From assembly GCA_033961575.1 (NCBI GenBank), contig CM066738.1, positions 67,999,478 through 68,063,477 of the forward strand: 64,000 bases of DNA, read 5' to 3'. Positions within the stretch are counted from its first letter, which is position 1. Each line of letters starts with the position of its first letter. This document shows, one piece after another, positions 23,107 through 34,655 of the stretch. Origin of the DNA: Aselliscus stoliczkanus. Taxonomy: Eukaryota > Chordata > Mammalia > Chiroptera > Hipposideridae. Under the pieces are notes generated by a model. That model saw only the letters and a program-made list of their open reading frames with translations, did not search any database and was not told the DNA's origin. The translations under genes and the position numbers were made by a program.

Positions 23107-23971
23107 TAGTATAATATAACATAGATAAACCTTGAAATCCCATACTAGGTTAAAGAAGCCAGACACAAAAGGCCATATATTATATGATTCCATTTATATG
23201 AAATGTTCAAAATAAGCAAATCCATTGAGACAGGAAGTAATGGCTTTCAAGGACTGAGAAAAGCGGGGAAGGGAGAATATTGCTAATGGGTACAGGGTTT
23301 CTTTGGGGGGTGATGAGTTAGAGAGTACTAGTGGTTGCAGAACTTTGTGAACATACTAAATACCAATGAATTGTACACTTTAAAAAGGTGAATTTTATGG
23401 TACATGAATTATATCTCAATTTTTAAGTGTTCCAAAAAATAATTAGGATAATTGGGCAGATATTGTATCATTGCATAGAATAAATTACAAAGTAGTTTCT
23501 AGGTTCAATTTATTTATTTACTTTTCTTTAATTTATTTTTTACAACAGTGCAAGAGTTATACCTTTTACCCCTCGAAGTGACAACCCCCCTTCCCCAATC
23601 CGCCGACCCCCCCATATCACACATATCTATTACAACTCCCCTGACCCCACTCCCACACTGTACTCCTCATCCCGTGACTACATGTACACATTCAATCACA
23701 GTTAACATTCAATAATATACAACATCAGCTTCAGGTGTACAGTGAAGTGATCAAGCCTCTACCCCATCCTCAGAGCAGACTCCCCAACAAGACCCCAACC
23801 ATCTGACCCCCCCCACAAAGCATTCACAACATTATCAATTACATTCCCAGAACTGCCTCCCATATCCCTGTGGCAACATTGTAGTCACCCACCTACACTG
23901 TCCAAAACCTTCCCCCTTTCCCTCATCCCCACCTCCTCCCAGCCAGCAAACATCACTTTTTTCTTATATCT

Positions 23972-24596
23972 ACTTGATATGATTTCAATCTTCTTAAAAA
24001 TGAGACTTGTTTTGTGGCCTAACATGTGGTCTGCTTTGGGAAATGTCCCATGTGCACTTGAGAAGAATGTATATTCTGTTGCTTCGGGCTGAAATGCTCT
24101 AAAAATATCGATGAAATACAGTTGGTCTAAAGTGTCATTTAAGGCCACTCTTTCCGTGTTTATTTTCTGACTGGAGGATCTGTCCATTGGTCACAATGGG
24201 ATGTTGAAGTCCCTTACTACAATAGTGTTACCGTTGATCTATGTTTTTATGTCTGTCAAAATCTGTTTTACATAATTAGGAGCTCCTGTGTTGGGTGCAT
24301 AGATGTTTATTAGGGTTATAGTGCCCTTCTTTGTCTTTTATTGTAGTCTTCATTTTAAAGTCTATTTTGTCCAAAACAAGTACTGCTACTCCAGCTTTTT
24401 TTCATTTCCATTTGCATGAAAAATCTCATTCCATCCCTTTACTTTCAGTCTGTGTGTGTCTTTTGCTCTAAGATGAGTCTCTTGTAAACAGCAAATACAT
24501 GGGTCCTATTTTCTTATCCACTCTCTCTCTTTCAACTGGAGCATTTAGCCCATTCACATTTAAAGTGATTATTGATAGGTGCATATGCATTGCCAT
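23972..24596 (-). pseudogene. L1 ORF2 endonuclease fragment, HAL1-like copy 1
   Basis: Starts at the ATG complement 24594-24596 and covers most of the APE-like endonuclease, which nicks target DNA. On the minus strand it has the 'QET(H)'-type region near 24480, the V-R-D-F-N catalytic region near 24215, and the 'HMLGHKTS' region near 24020. It breaks off inside the endonuclease before the S-D-H-N catalytic histidine and joins 3'UTR. Stops are present. It is non-functional because that histidine and the RT are missing. Confidence 0.8.
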
Positions 24597-24652
24597 TTTG
24601 TTATTTGTATTCCTGGTCTTCCTAGGTTAGCTTCTTTACCTCTTTCTTCTGT

Positions 24653-25532
24653 TTAAAAAAGCCCTTTTAACATTTCCTGCAAAGCTGGGTTGGTGGGAAT
24701 GAATTCCTTAAGCTTATTCTTTTCTGAGAAGCTCTTTATCTCTCCTTCAATTTTAAGTGATAGCCATGCTGGGTAGAGCAATCTTGGTTGTAGGCCATTA
24801 TTTTGCATCACTTCAAATATTTCCTGCCACTCCCTTCTGGCCTGCAGAGTTTCTGTAGACAAGTAAGCTGTTAGTCTTATAGGAGTTCCTTTGTATGTAA
24901 CCTGCTGTCTTTCTCTTGCTGCTTTTAGGATTCTGTCTCTGTCTTTAACCTTTGCCATTTTAACATTTTGACATGATATGTCTTGGTATGGACCTGTTTC
25001 GGTTCAGCCTGTTTGGAACTCTCTGCACTTCCTGGGCTTGTATGTTGATTTCCTTCACCAGGGTAGGGAAATTTTCAGTCATTATTTTTTCAAATACATT
25101 CTTGACCCCTTGCTTCTTCTCTTCTCCTTCTGATATTCCTATGATGCAATGGTGGTTGTGCTGCATCTTGTCCCATAGGGCTCTTAAACTATTGTCATTG
25201 TTTTTTATTCTTTGGTCTTTTTGTTGTTCCAACTGGGTGATTTCTGCTATTTTGTCTTCCAAATCACTGATCTGATCCTCTGCTTCATCTAATCTACTGG
25301 TGATTCCTTCAAGTGTGTTCTTCATTACAGTTATTGTATTCTTTAGTTCTAACAGGTTGTTTTTTATGATTTCTCTATCCTTCTTTATGTCTTCACTAGG
25401 TTCCTTAAACATTCTTATCATCAGTGTTCTGAACTCTGTCTCTGAAAGGTTGGATCCCTCTGTTTCATTTAGTTCCATTTCTAGAGGTTTCTTCTGATCT
25501 TTTACTTGTGATGTGTTTCTTTGTTTCCTCAT
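24653..25532 (-). pseudogene. L1 ORF1 (ORF1p), one frameshift, HAL1-like copy 1
   Basis: ORF1p is the trimeric RNA-binding chaperone that coats L1 RNA. The start is taken at M-R-K-Q-R-N-T-S (25532), matching the start in copy 2. It is open to 24960, then continues in another frame 24958-24653 and ends ...EMLKGLF-stop. Visible parts: a long heptad-rich coiled coil (about residues 55-125), an RRM-like centre, and the C-terminal 'ARREWQEIF...PRLLYPA' domain. Total about 293 codons, a little shorter than human ORF1p. One frameshift near 24959 is the main lesion. Confidence 0.85.
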
Positions 25533-26537
25533 TCTTGCTGTTGCTCTGGGATTGCTTCGATGTATTAGATAGATCACCAAGAAAGCCGTGGCTGGATCAT
25601 GCAGGCACACAGCTCACGGCCTAACACTCCCAGGAAAATTACCAGTCTCAACCTGTCCCAATCAGGTGCTCACAGATCAGGCTGAGCAGCCCGACAATCA
25701 GACACACAGTGCAGACAGCAGGAACCCAAGGCAGCTCGTGCACTCCCATGTCTCAATGAGCAGCCTGATGGAGCCAAAGCACACCCTCCAGGCTTTTCCC
25801 TTGCTACGCAGCACAAGCAGTGTGGAGGATGGGGCTCCAAGGCAGCATGCGTGTGCATGCACACTCACACTCCTGTGCCAATTCCTCCAGACCAATGTGG
25901 TCCCGTACCTGACCCTATGTGGGAGGGCCTAACACTGACAAAATGGCACCCTCCTGTACACTACTCGTGTGCAAGATCTACACCAGAGGAACAATGATCC
26001 CAAAACTTCCAGCTCCCGTGCCAAAGGCGCTCAGTTCAGTCCGTCCCTGCAGGCTCCTGGGCCCCGCTCACACAGCTACTCCCTCCACCAGGAATTAGGT
26101 GAGGCTTACCAGTGAGCGAGTCCGTGTGCTGGCTCCACTGGTTCTCTAGCCACTCTCAGCGTCACCAAGCTGAGCAGAAAGAGTACTCACTAATTTCTAC
26201 TGCCAGCTATTGTGGAACTCCTCTTCCCGGCAAAGAAACTCTGGGCTAGTGAGCTCGGTGTGGGGCCGGAGGGTCTTTCTCCCAATCAAAGAAGACTCCC
26301 CACAGCTGAGGTGTCCCTCACAGGGTTCACCCTATCTCATCTCCGCCCCTCCTACCAGACTCAACGTGGCCTCCTTGTTAAGTTCTTCATTTAGCAGTTC
26401 TGTTCATCTAATGTCTGGGGACTTCTGGGGTTGAATATTGTATAAATTATTTGTAATTTTGGTGTGATCCTGGGAGGCCGTTGGCACAGAGTCTGTCTAT
26501 TTGCCATCTTACCAGAAGTCTCTGGTTCAATTTATTT

Positions 26538-26980
26538 TTAAAGTGCTTTCTACTTTTAGAAATAGACATGCCACTTATGGAAATAAATTCCTCATTTAAG
26601 TAGTGAGCTGCCTATCTCAGAGATTAGTCAAAATAAGCTTGTCAGGAGTGTTACAGCATGAATTTCCACATGCACTTGAGATTGGATGATCATAAATTTG
26701 ATATCATGTGACATAACCCCTAGTGCTTATGCTGTGCTAATCAGCAAACACTAGCCTTTTCATTGAAACTTACTGTGGATAGAAGGTAATCTGTCCCTGA
26801 TAGAAGTAAACATCACATATTCTACCTTGGGTTTTATCAGCTGTTATAGAAGTTATTTAGAAGGAAACCAATAATAGCTGATAAACTCCAAGGGAGAACC
26901 GAAGATATTATCAGAAGAACAGCATTCCCCAGACACCAGAATAATATCAACAAAGTCTGTGGAGGGCACTTCACTCTGAC
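26538..26980. other. Unannotated sequence
   Basis: No repeat, exon or RNA gene recognised between the L1 TSD and the microsatellite. Confidence 0.4.
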
Positions 26981-26984
26981 ATAA

Positions 26985-27090
26985 TATGTGTATGTGTGTG
27001 TGTGTTATGTGTATGTGTGTAGTGCATACTAATACACACACACACACATGCACACACACACACACACATGCACACACACACACACACTCC
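26985..27090. repeat. (TG)n/(CA)n microsatellite
   Basis: Interrupted (tg) units (26985-27020) are followed by long (ca) runs (27033-27087) with atg interruptions. The opposite-phase repeats could form a hairpin. Confidence 0.95.
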
Positions 27091-27104
27091 TATACACTTA
27101 TATA

Positions 27105-27556
27105 GTGGGTTGAATTGAATTGTATCTTTTTTGTCCAGAAAAGATAAGTTGGAGTCTTAGCCTGGGTATCTCAGAATGTCACCTTATTTGGAAACAGGTC
27201 TTCACAGAACTAATCAAGTTAAAATGAGGTCATGAGGGTAGATCCCTAATGCAATATGACTGGTATCCTTATAAAAAGGGGAAATTTGGATACAGACATA
27301 CAGGGAGAATGCCACATGGACATGAAAGCAGAGACTAAGGTGATATAGCAGAAATCAACAAACACCAAAGATTGCCAACAAAATCACCAGAAACTAGGAA
27401 AGAGGATGAACATATTATCTGCCACAGCCCTCAGGGGATGACACCTTGATCTTGGACTTCTGGTCTCCAGAACTGGAAGACAATCAATTTCTGTTGTTTA
27501 AGCCATCCAGTTGGTGGTACTTCGTTATAGCAGCACTAGCAGAATAGCACATACAC
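27105..27556 (+). mobile_element. MaLR solo LTR (MLT1/MST type)
   Basis: The whole LTR reads in consensus order: 'tgaattgtatc', 'gaatgtcaccttatttgg', 'taatcaagttaaaatgaggtc', 'atgactggtatccttata', 'agccctcaggggatgacacc', 'gacttctggtctccagaact', 'ttgtttaagccatccagt', 'ttatagcagcactagcag'. No internal region flanks it. This is an old non-autonomous ERVL-MaLR element carrying only regulatory sequence. Confidence 0.88.
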
Positions 27557-27566
27557 CCTGCCAGCC

Positions 27567-27591
27567 ACCAGCAGCAGCAGCAGCAGCAGCA
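27567..27591. repeat. (GCA)n trinucleotide repeat
   Basis: About eight cag/gca units directly after the MaLR end. Short, and not in a recognisable gene. Confidence 0.9.
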
Positions 27592-28689
27592 CTCCATACC
27601 TTACTATCCTTGTCATTTTCTGCTCCTGAGTTTACCTTACCAGGGGCTAAGCTTAAAACCTACATTGAAAGTCCAGCCAGTCACCAGAGAGTGCCATAGC
27701 TCGCAAGTGTCCAAAACCATTTTCCATCTGTGATGGCAATACATATCCTTTAATTACCTGCAGCAAATGAAAGGGGCTAAAATGTCATGATCCCTCCCAC
27801 CCCTTAAGTTCTTTGTTTTTATTATATAGCATTCATTTTTAGCAGAGTTAAAAAAAAAAACTGTCCTTAAAACAGCAATTTGATGAAGTTAAGCATGGTT
27901 TGTATAAGTGAGCCCCAAGGGCTCAATAAACAAATATGAACAGATGTTCCAAACTGTGGAAGGAATGTGACAACAGAAGACAAGGGAATAATGTTTCCAG
28001 ACTGATATTTCATACCCAAGGCCCTGTCTAAGCTCCCAGTCACCAGTACACCTGCTGCAGAAACAGCATTTTGATATGATTTAATATACTCAGTAATGAG
28101 TTCAAAAGTGCATCATGCACATAACTTCATTCTAAGGTCTGTAAATTAGAGTGATCTTCTAATGAGATATAATAAGTCGCATTTCCAAGCCTGCACTTAG
28201 GAAGCTGCAAGCAGAGCAAACTCTCTGACTCAGAGAAAAGGGCCTTTCCCCTCTCTCCTTCCATGCTAGAGCCTCGGAAGAGGTCAGCTGTCCAGAGAAT
28301 GGCACCCTACCCCAGCTATAGCCAAGATCCTAGCTGCAGAGCCAGGTGTTGGGGGTCTACAGAGCTAGGGGGTACTCCAGCCAGTACCACCGAAGTACTG
28401 CTATCCCTAAGCCTAAAGTCAGCCTCACAGCTTGAAAAAGCAGAGGCAAATGAAGAAGCTCAACAGAAAAAGCAGAACCATATGCCTTATGGAGAAAAAA
28501 ATCTTGCACCTAACCACATAAAGGCTATTTCAGAGAAAATAAATTTAGTTCAATGAATCTTACAGCTTTAGAACAGGATAATTCTAAATCATCTTTGAAT
28601 ACTTACTATGTGCTAAACATTGTGTGAGGTGCTGAGATAAGGTAGTGAAGGAGACAGACACTGTTGTTGCCTACGGATATAGAGTAGGA
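27592..28689. other. Unannotated, mostly single-copy sequence
   Basis: No repeat is recognised except a possible ancient-repeat start at 28590-28660 ('atacttactatgtgctaaac'). The 97-codon frame 28263-28556 starts with ATG and ends in TGA but has no recognisable domain, splice context or codon bias. I do not call it a gene. Confidence 0.4.
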
Positions 28690-28925
28690 GGCAAGAGATC
28701 AGGCATGGGAGTCAGACACAGCTAGATTCCAATTTGAGTTCATCATTTATTAGCTGAGTGACACTGGGTTGCTCATACAACCTCTTCGAGCCTCAGTTTC
28801 TCATCTGTAAAACAGAGAGAGTATAATAATGTGTCTTGTAGAATATTTTGTAAAGTTTCAGGTACAGACCAATCACTTAAAAGTGGGAGCTATAATTATT
28901 ATATGCTAATGTATAAGTGCTGATG
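28690..28925 (+). mobile_element. MIR SINE
   Basis: Core and tail in consensus order: 'gagtcagacacagctag', 'tgagtgacactgggttgctc', 'cctcagtttctcatctgtaa', 'gagctataattattat'. Old, diverged, tRNA-derived CORE-SINE. Confidence 0.9.
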
Positions 28926-29838
28926 AACACTGTCTTCGTAGATTTGTCTTTAAACATTCATCATGAACATAGATTCTGCCTTCCCAGCTAAAGGGAAGAA
29001 ACCATGTCTAGATTTTCTTTTGTCTCCTACAACTGTTTATAGAACAATGATGGCTGCCTGAGTTCCCACACCAGTATCCTATACCACCTAAAGAAAAATG
29101 TCAGAAAACTACACAGTTGAGAATTATAGTTATGATGCTGCTCAGGAAAAATTAATGGGGTAACATTAGCGGCAAGACTTGTAAACAAATTATTACTGTG
29201 ATCCGGGTATCTTGCTCTTGTCCTAAATCAGAAAGCTTAAAGCTTTGCTCTGCATTCTCTTTAATGAAAACCAGACTACATTTAAAGCAACACATTCTTT
29301 GACCCAGAAGCAATGAAAAGATTATTGTCTATAGAATATCTTGGCATAATGTAAGTTTTCATAGCATGTGTATATTCCTATAAAATGCTATAATATTAAA
29401 ATCCACAAAGGTTTACCTAATCTTGAATCACACAAAATATTTTTCAAACAATTTCCTCATCCTAAAATGAGAAAATAAACTGCTTCTTCTAATAAATCAA
29501 CAGCTTTCCTACGGAACAAATGTTCTCCAGGACAAAAATCATTAGCTTTCCAAAGAGAGACCATTTTCTCCTTTCGTCAACAAGAAATAGAGCCTGCTGC
29601 TTTTAACTCATAAGGTACATCTAACCTAAAATGGTTCAAAAATGTTTTCATACATTGCTTGGATATTTCAAGAGCTTATCATAAAAATGCATTTTAATAT
29701 ATAATCAAATCATTGTACAGAATATGGTTTTCCATGTTTTATCTCATCAAAAGTTACATTGATATCTTTCTAAAGAAAAATAGGAATAAATTATCTTATA
29801 AAATTCAATAAATTCTTCCTTTCTTCAACAATGAAGTA
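28926..29838. other. Unannotated; possible L2 scrap
   Basis: 28985-29045 ('aaagggaagaaaccatgtc', 'tcttttgtctcctacaac') may be an L2 end. The rest is AT-rich, apparently single-copy, with no recognised feature. Confidence 0.35.
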
Positions 29839-30320
29839 CAGTAGACCCCTCTTATCTATAGGGAATATGTTTCAAGACCCCCAGTGAATGCCTGAAACCA
29901 CAGATAGTACCAAACTCAATATAAGTTTTCTCTTATATATACATAATTTTTCACTTAAAGGAAGCATTTACAGCTTCTCTTTGGCATATCTGAATTGCCA
30001 GTATCATTCTTCTTGCTCTTTGGGGTCATTATTAAGTAAAATAAGGGTTAGTTGAACACAAGCACCATGATACTGTGACAGTTGGTCTGATAACCAAGAT
30101 GGTGGCTACTAAGTGAGTAATGGACAGAAAGCATATGCAGCATGGAGATGCTGGACAAAGAGATAATTCATGCCCTGGGCAGGATGGTGCAAGATTTCAT
30201 CATGCTTCTCAGAAAGGCAAACAATTTAAAATTTATGAATTGTTTATTTCTGAAATTTTCCATTTAATATTTTCAGACTGTGGTTGACCACAGATAAGTG
30301 AAACCACAGAAAGAAAAACT
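29839..30320. mobile_element. Tigger-group (pogo-like) non-autonomous DNA transposon
   Basis: The left end cagtagacccctcttatct follows a TA (29837-29838). Internal 'caagacccccagtgaatgcc', 'tgaaaccacagatagtacc' and the inverted right-side 'gtggttgaccacagataag', 'gaaaccacag' are hallmarks of the 'tatctgcgg' Tigger-type MITEs. The exact right end is eroded. No transposase. Confidence 0.8.
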
Positions 30321-30990
30321 GAAGGTAAGATAAATTACATTTAATGATAAAGGACAGGTTATATTTGACAAGGGGAAAAAAGGTTCATTAAAGGTTTCCA
30401 AAAATAAAACATTGAACACAGAAGAGAATGTCACACATATTCTGCCCTTCAAGAGGCTCACAACTCCCCTTAGATGCTCCTAAAAGAATTGGTGAGTTAA
30501 ATAATGGCTTTATGGGGAGTAAACCCTTCATAAACTGGCCACCATTCTCAATCCTTTTTCTGTACTCCAGCCTTCTGCTGCTCTGCTTACTCAGCTTGGC
30601 ATGCCCATGTATGTGCTCTCATAGGCTAACCTTTTCAGACTTCAGCCAGCTTGCTCCTCCCATGAACTGCTAATGGACCCACACTGGGTTGTCTCAGCCT
30701 CCCTACACCTTCAGGGGCTGCCCTGACAAGGTTTGGCCATGACCCAGAAGGGCTGATTCTGACAGCCAACTGCTTGTTTTGAATTATTTAATCTGCTCAA
30801 GTCTAGCAGCTGGAAAGGATGGTACCTTGAGACTTCCAGTTTCCATTCTAACAATGTATGAATAAATCTTCCCAGTACAGCTGAATAGAGAAATGTCCTA
30901 TCCACTTAACACCCAAAGAGAGAAACATAACTGGTAGTAAAATAATTTAACCTCAGTCCAGAACTATTATCAGCAGCAGACTGGTTTAGA
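30321..30990. other. Unannotated sequence
   Basis: 30460-30680 has a C/T-rich texture like the antisense ancient repeat, but I cannot place it. The 81-codon frame 30428-30673 shows a hydrophobic stretch ('ILFLYSSLLLLCLLSLACP') but no context for a gene. Confidence 0.35.
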
Positions 30991-30999
30991 ACTTTCCAA

Positions 31000-31790
31000 G
31001 CTGCAGGCTTTTTTATGCATGGATACGTGATAAATTAAGGAAGCGGGGTTAGAGGAGGGGGTGTGTGTGTGAGCTGAGCATCTTTATTTTAGCCTAACTA
31101 AGAGCAGATTATCCCTCACCTCTGAGGTTTGAATAAAAGGGACAAAAAAGCTGAGGAAAGCAATTAAGACAGCTTAATAAGGGAGAAGGTTTTGCTGCAA
31201 GCAATAATACAGCTTGGCTAGTGGAAAGCAGGAAGAACGTTTCAATCCTATTTAAAACATCTGAAGCCAGATCTGCATGTGGAACTGAATGAACACTGGT
31301 CATTTGTATTTGATAATTCACCAGTTGCCACTAAGAAATTACCCGAGGGAATGCTTTCTGGGAAGGATATGGGGGAGGGGAGCAAAGGACAGGCTGTGTC
31401 CTTTCACCTTATTGTTCAGAGCCTGGGCTCATTTGCATAGCCCTCTGAGGATGAAGTCTTTTCTGCCATTTGGTAGATTGTCATCAAATTTCAAGTGACA
31501 TGATGCACAGTAAATATATGCACCATGAAGCGGATACTGCGGGGATTTGGTGTATTTGTGTTTCATTTCCAGTTAAACAATACACAGGGGGCTGTCACAC
31601 TAACAAGGTTTATAATGATTGACTTGTTCAGCCGTATGGAGACCTTTACTTCAATAGAGCAGAAGCCTCAAAAACAGGAAATTTATATTTGAACAGATGT
31701 CTGTCTAGAAGGGCAGTGCCATATTTCTGCCTGACTTGGTTTAGAGAGAATCAAGTACATTTACCCTACCCCCACTTCGCAAACACAGGG
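31000..31790. promoter_or_regulatory. Candidate conserved non-coding regulatory element
   Basis: A repeat-free, non-coding block of about 0.8 kb with balanced composition and several developmental-factor-like words: an exact octamer atttgcat (31431-31438), a PBX/HOX-like tgattgac (31616-31623), TALE-like ctgtcac (about 31591-31597), and GATA/MEF2-like AT words. All surrounding DNA is repeat-invaded while this block is clean. Conservation is inferred from texture only; no alignment was possible. Confidence 0.35.
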
Positions 31791-31994
31791 CACAGCTAAA
31801 TTCTGGACCATTTGCAGAATTGACTAGCATCTTACTCTTATAAAAGAGAATCTCTAAAAATGTGTATTTAAGTCCTCTGAAAGAAATACCAGGCATAATT
31901 CAACATTTGGCTGTGCTCATTTTTAAACATGAATTCATGATTTTGAAAAATGCAAACATCATACCAGAACAAAAAGAGAGCATTTTCATCTTTA

Positions 31995-32133
31995 TGATTT
32001 GCAGCAGTTTAATTTCCTGAGCCTCAATTTTCTCACCTACAAAGTAGGAATAGAAAAACCCACTGTAAGAGATTGTTGTGAGAATTAAAATGGGAAAGCC
32101 TAGCATATAGTTGTTGTCCAATAAATGTTGGTT
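31995..32133 (+). mobile_element. MIR SINE, 3' part
   Basis: 'cctgagcctcaattttctcacct' to 'agattgttgtgagaattaaa' and 'tagttgttgtccaataaatg' follow the MIR 3' half. Confidence 0.85.
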
Positions 32134-32150
32134 TAAAAAAACAGAGATGA

Positions 32151-32330
32151 GGGGCGGCCAGTTTGCTCAGGTTAGATCACAGGCTCATAACACCAAGGTT
32201 GCTGGTTTGATTCCCACATGACCCAAGGAGCTGCGCCCTCTACAACTAGATTGAAGACAACTACTTGACTTGGAGCTGATGGGTCCTGGAAAAACACACC
32301 GTTTCCCAATAAAATTTTTTTAAAAACAAA
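32151..32330 (+). mobile_element. tRNA-derived SINE (older type)
   Basis: Flanks acagagatga (left) and acagatgata (right) are a probable TSD. Head 'ggcggccagtttgctcaggttagatcac' with B-box 'ggtttgattccc'. The tail 'cccaataaaattttttt' keeps the AATAAA. More diverged than the other SINEs, so probably an older insertion. Confidence 0.82.
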
Positions 32331-32639
32331 AATAAAAAACAGATGATACAAGCGACTCTCTGGACATACCTGATCTCACTTTGGCAGATGAATTCATATT
32401 ATTTGTGAAAGAATTAAGAATAGTCAAGGCATTTAGGAACAGAGCAGTGCAACACAGATAGAGAAGAAAATGGAAGAAAATGCTTTCCTGGAACTTGATA
32501 TATCCAGTCGATATATGAGTCAGGCTGATATGACAAATATGGTCATTGACCCCTGGGGAGCTAGATGAAACTTCTTAAGGAGTGTTAGATATGAAAGAGT
32601 CGAGGGAAAGTTGAAGGAAGCAATTGATTCCTTTGGATT

Positions 32640-32710
32640 TAAAAATACTAGGTATTTGTTGAATGAATGAATGAATGAATGAGCAAATGAACAAACCCAT
32701 TCTGACAAAA
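32640..32710 (+). mobile_element. L2 tail with (GAAT)n
   Basis: 'ggtatttgttgaatgaatgaatgaatgaatgag' is the L2 3' terminal repeat, expanded to about five gaat units (32658-32682). Confidence 0.6.
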
Positions 32711-32754
32711 ATCACCTCCAGTTGGTCCAGGGATTTTTATGAATCAATTATTGA

Positions 32755-33860
32755 TTCAGCACATATTATTGGGCCCATACCATGTGCCTACTGATATGAT
32801 ATAGGATGGAAAGACAGAATAGACTTTGCCTTTCTAGAGCTGATAATCTAGTAGGGAGACAGATAAACACATAAATAAAGATTAAAAACTGCAATAAATG
32901 CTAAGAAGGAAAAGTGCAAAATACTACGAGAGTACTTAAAAGTTAGGAACCTCATTTCTGAGACTTGAGTATGTGTAGGAAGTCTCCAGGTAAAGAGTAG
33001 GGAAAGAGAGTTCTAGGCAGAGGGAACAGCATGTGGGAAGTGCGTGAGGCAGGAGAGAGCTTGAGGCATTTTAAGAGCTGGAACAAGGCCTCAATTGCTG
33101 GAATATTGTAAGCAAAGGGAAGCTTGGCAAAAGTTGGCAGGAACCAAACTGGGCAGAGTCTTACTGGCTGTGTTGTTTACTTTATAGTTTATCCTAAGTG
33201 CAATGGGAAATAATGTCTTGATCAAATCTTTGCTTTTAAAAAATCATTCTGACTACAATGAACTGAATGAATTAGAAATATAAAAGTGGATGTGCAGATA
33301 CTATTAAGAAGCTATTGCAGTAATTCTTACAAGAGATGATGTCACTTCCACTAGGATGTGGGGATGGATTTATCATGTATTGTTAAAGTAGAATTGATAA
33401 ATTTGCAATTCAATTAGTTATGGCCTGGGCAATAGAATAGATAATGTTGCTACCTACCAAATGGAGTACATAAGAAGGAGAGCAGATTGGGGTAGGAGCA
33501 GTGGGAAAAGATCAAGAATTTAATTTTGGATGATTCAAGTTTAAAATGTCTGCAACCACCAAAGTGGATGTGTCTAGAACACAGACTCATATAAATGTCC
33601 AGAACTCAAAAGAGAATCAAAGTTTAAGCTATAAATTGGGAAGTCTCAGGCAGATACAAATAGTAATTAAATCACAGGAGTGACTGATATTCCCCACAGA
33701 AGGTGTAGAGGAAGAAGAGCAGAGGGCTCAGCATTTCAAGGTTGGTCAAGGAGACTGGAAAGAAGAAGTATGGGATGCAAGGAAACCAAGAGTGCTTGGT
33801 GCTGGAAGGTCAATAGAAGAAAGCATTAAGGAATGTTTCCAATAAAAGAATGTCTCATGT
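32755..33860 (+). repeat. Ancient mammalian interspersed repeat, about 1.1 kb, sense
   Basis: Consensus-like order: 'ccataccatgtgcctac', 'gctgataatctagtaggga', 'agagttctaggcagaggg', 'aacagcatgtgggaagtg', 'tgcaatgggaaataatg', 'gaagctattgcagtaattc', 'aagagatgatg', 'ttaattttggatgattcaag'. I recognise this as a common old mammalian repeat but cannot name the family. An antisense copy lies at 12791-13275 and shorter pieces at 37960-38040 and 52326-52440. Confidence 0.55.
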
Positions 33861-33954
33861 TGCTGTGAATAATGTAAAATGAGAATTAAATTGAATACCT
33901 AGGATTTCTCTTTTCTTTTTAAACATCAATCTTACTGTGTTTTTACCAATCTTT

Positions 33955-34092
33955 TTTCTTTTTTTAATATTATTTTATATTAGTTTCAGGTATAGAGCAT
34001 AGTGGATAGACATTTATATAATTTATGCAGTGATCTTTTGTTCAGTCCAGTACCCCCCTGGCACTATACATAGGAGTAGACAATAATGTTGC
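33955..34092 (-). mobile_element. Old L1 3'UTR fragment
   Basis: 'tattagtttcaggtatagagcatagtgg', 'catttatataatttatg' and 'ctggcactatacatag' match the same antisense L1 segment found at 19675-19800. Confidence 0.7.
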
Positions 34093-34097
34093 AACAG

Positions 34098-34655
34098 CTA
34101 CAATTAAGTTTGCAAACTTGTTTGCAAAGATGTTGCTAACCTTTTTTGATATCAGGGGATTATTCATTATGAACTTGTACCAACTGGACAAACAGTTAAC
34201 CAAGTTTACTATTTGGAAGTGCTGAAAAGGGTGCATGAAAAAGTTAACCCGAACTTTTTGCCAACAATTCATGGCTCTTGCATCATGATAATGCATCAGC
34301 TCACATGGCAGTCTGTGAGGGAGTTTTTAGACAGTAAACAAATAAATGTATTGGAACACCCTCCCTACTCACCTGATCTGGCCCCCAATGACTTCTTTCT
34401 TTACCTGAAGACAAAGGGAATATTGAAAGGAAGACATTTTTATGACATTTAGGACATCAAGGGTAATACAACAACAGCTCTGATGGCCATTCCAGAAAAA
34501 GAATCCCAAAATTGCTTTGAAGGCTGGACTAGGTGCTGGTGTCAGTGCATAGGCTTCCCAAAGGGAGTACTTTGAACGTGACCATAGTGATATTCAGCAA
34601 TGAGATATGTAGAACTTTTTCTAGGATGAGTTTGTGAACTTAATTGTCCGAAGTC
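34098..34655 (+). mobile_element. Internally deleted mariner, about 555 bp
   Basis: The left end is caattaagtttgcaaacttg. The right end, gagtttgtgaacttaattg, is its inverted repeat. The middle begins abruptly near 34137 within the transposase gene, homologous to 20002 onwards, so roughly the N-terminal half is deleted. The remaining coding remnant (34137-34600) matches the C-terminal half of the copy at 19851-20506 but contains stops. A frame at 34213-34452 keeps 'EHPPYSPDLAPNDFFLY', covering the third catalytic D. Confidence 0.82.

Larger units (their letters stand above)
21586..23455 (+). mobile_element. Old L1 3' end split by a mariner
   Basis: The left part (21586-21836) reads 'cccagcaattcaactcctag' to 'atggaatattattcagccat', the C-terminal end of ORF2. 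The right part (23109-23455) continues with 'gataaaccttgaaatcc', 'ggccatatattatatgatt' and the 3' end 'gaattgtacactttaaaaag...gtgaattttatggtacatg'. The two halves form one L1 tail when the mariner at 21839-23106 is removed. Confidence 0.85.
23526..26523 (-). mobile_element. Internally deleted L1 (HAL1-like), copy 1
   Basis: A complete insertion bounded by a 14-bp TSD, ggttcaatttattt (23512-23525 and 26524-26537). Minus-strand order: 5'UTR (26523-25533, starting with a ccagtaaaatgg-type L1 start), ORF1 (25532-24653), short spacer, ORF2 start (24596) through part of the endonuclease, a junction near 23965-23975, then 3'UTR and tail. All of RT and the C-terminal part of ORF2 are missing. The same ORF2/3'UTR junction occurs in copy 2 (47365-50157). 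Confidence 0.9.

Noticed and set aside
28263..28556. 97-codon ATG-initiated frame in single-copy DNA
   Set aside because: No conserved motif, no splice or promoter context, no codon bias. Kept only as a note in the region entry.
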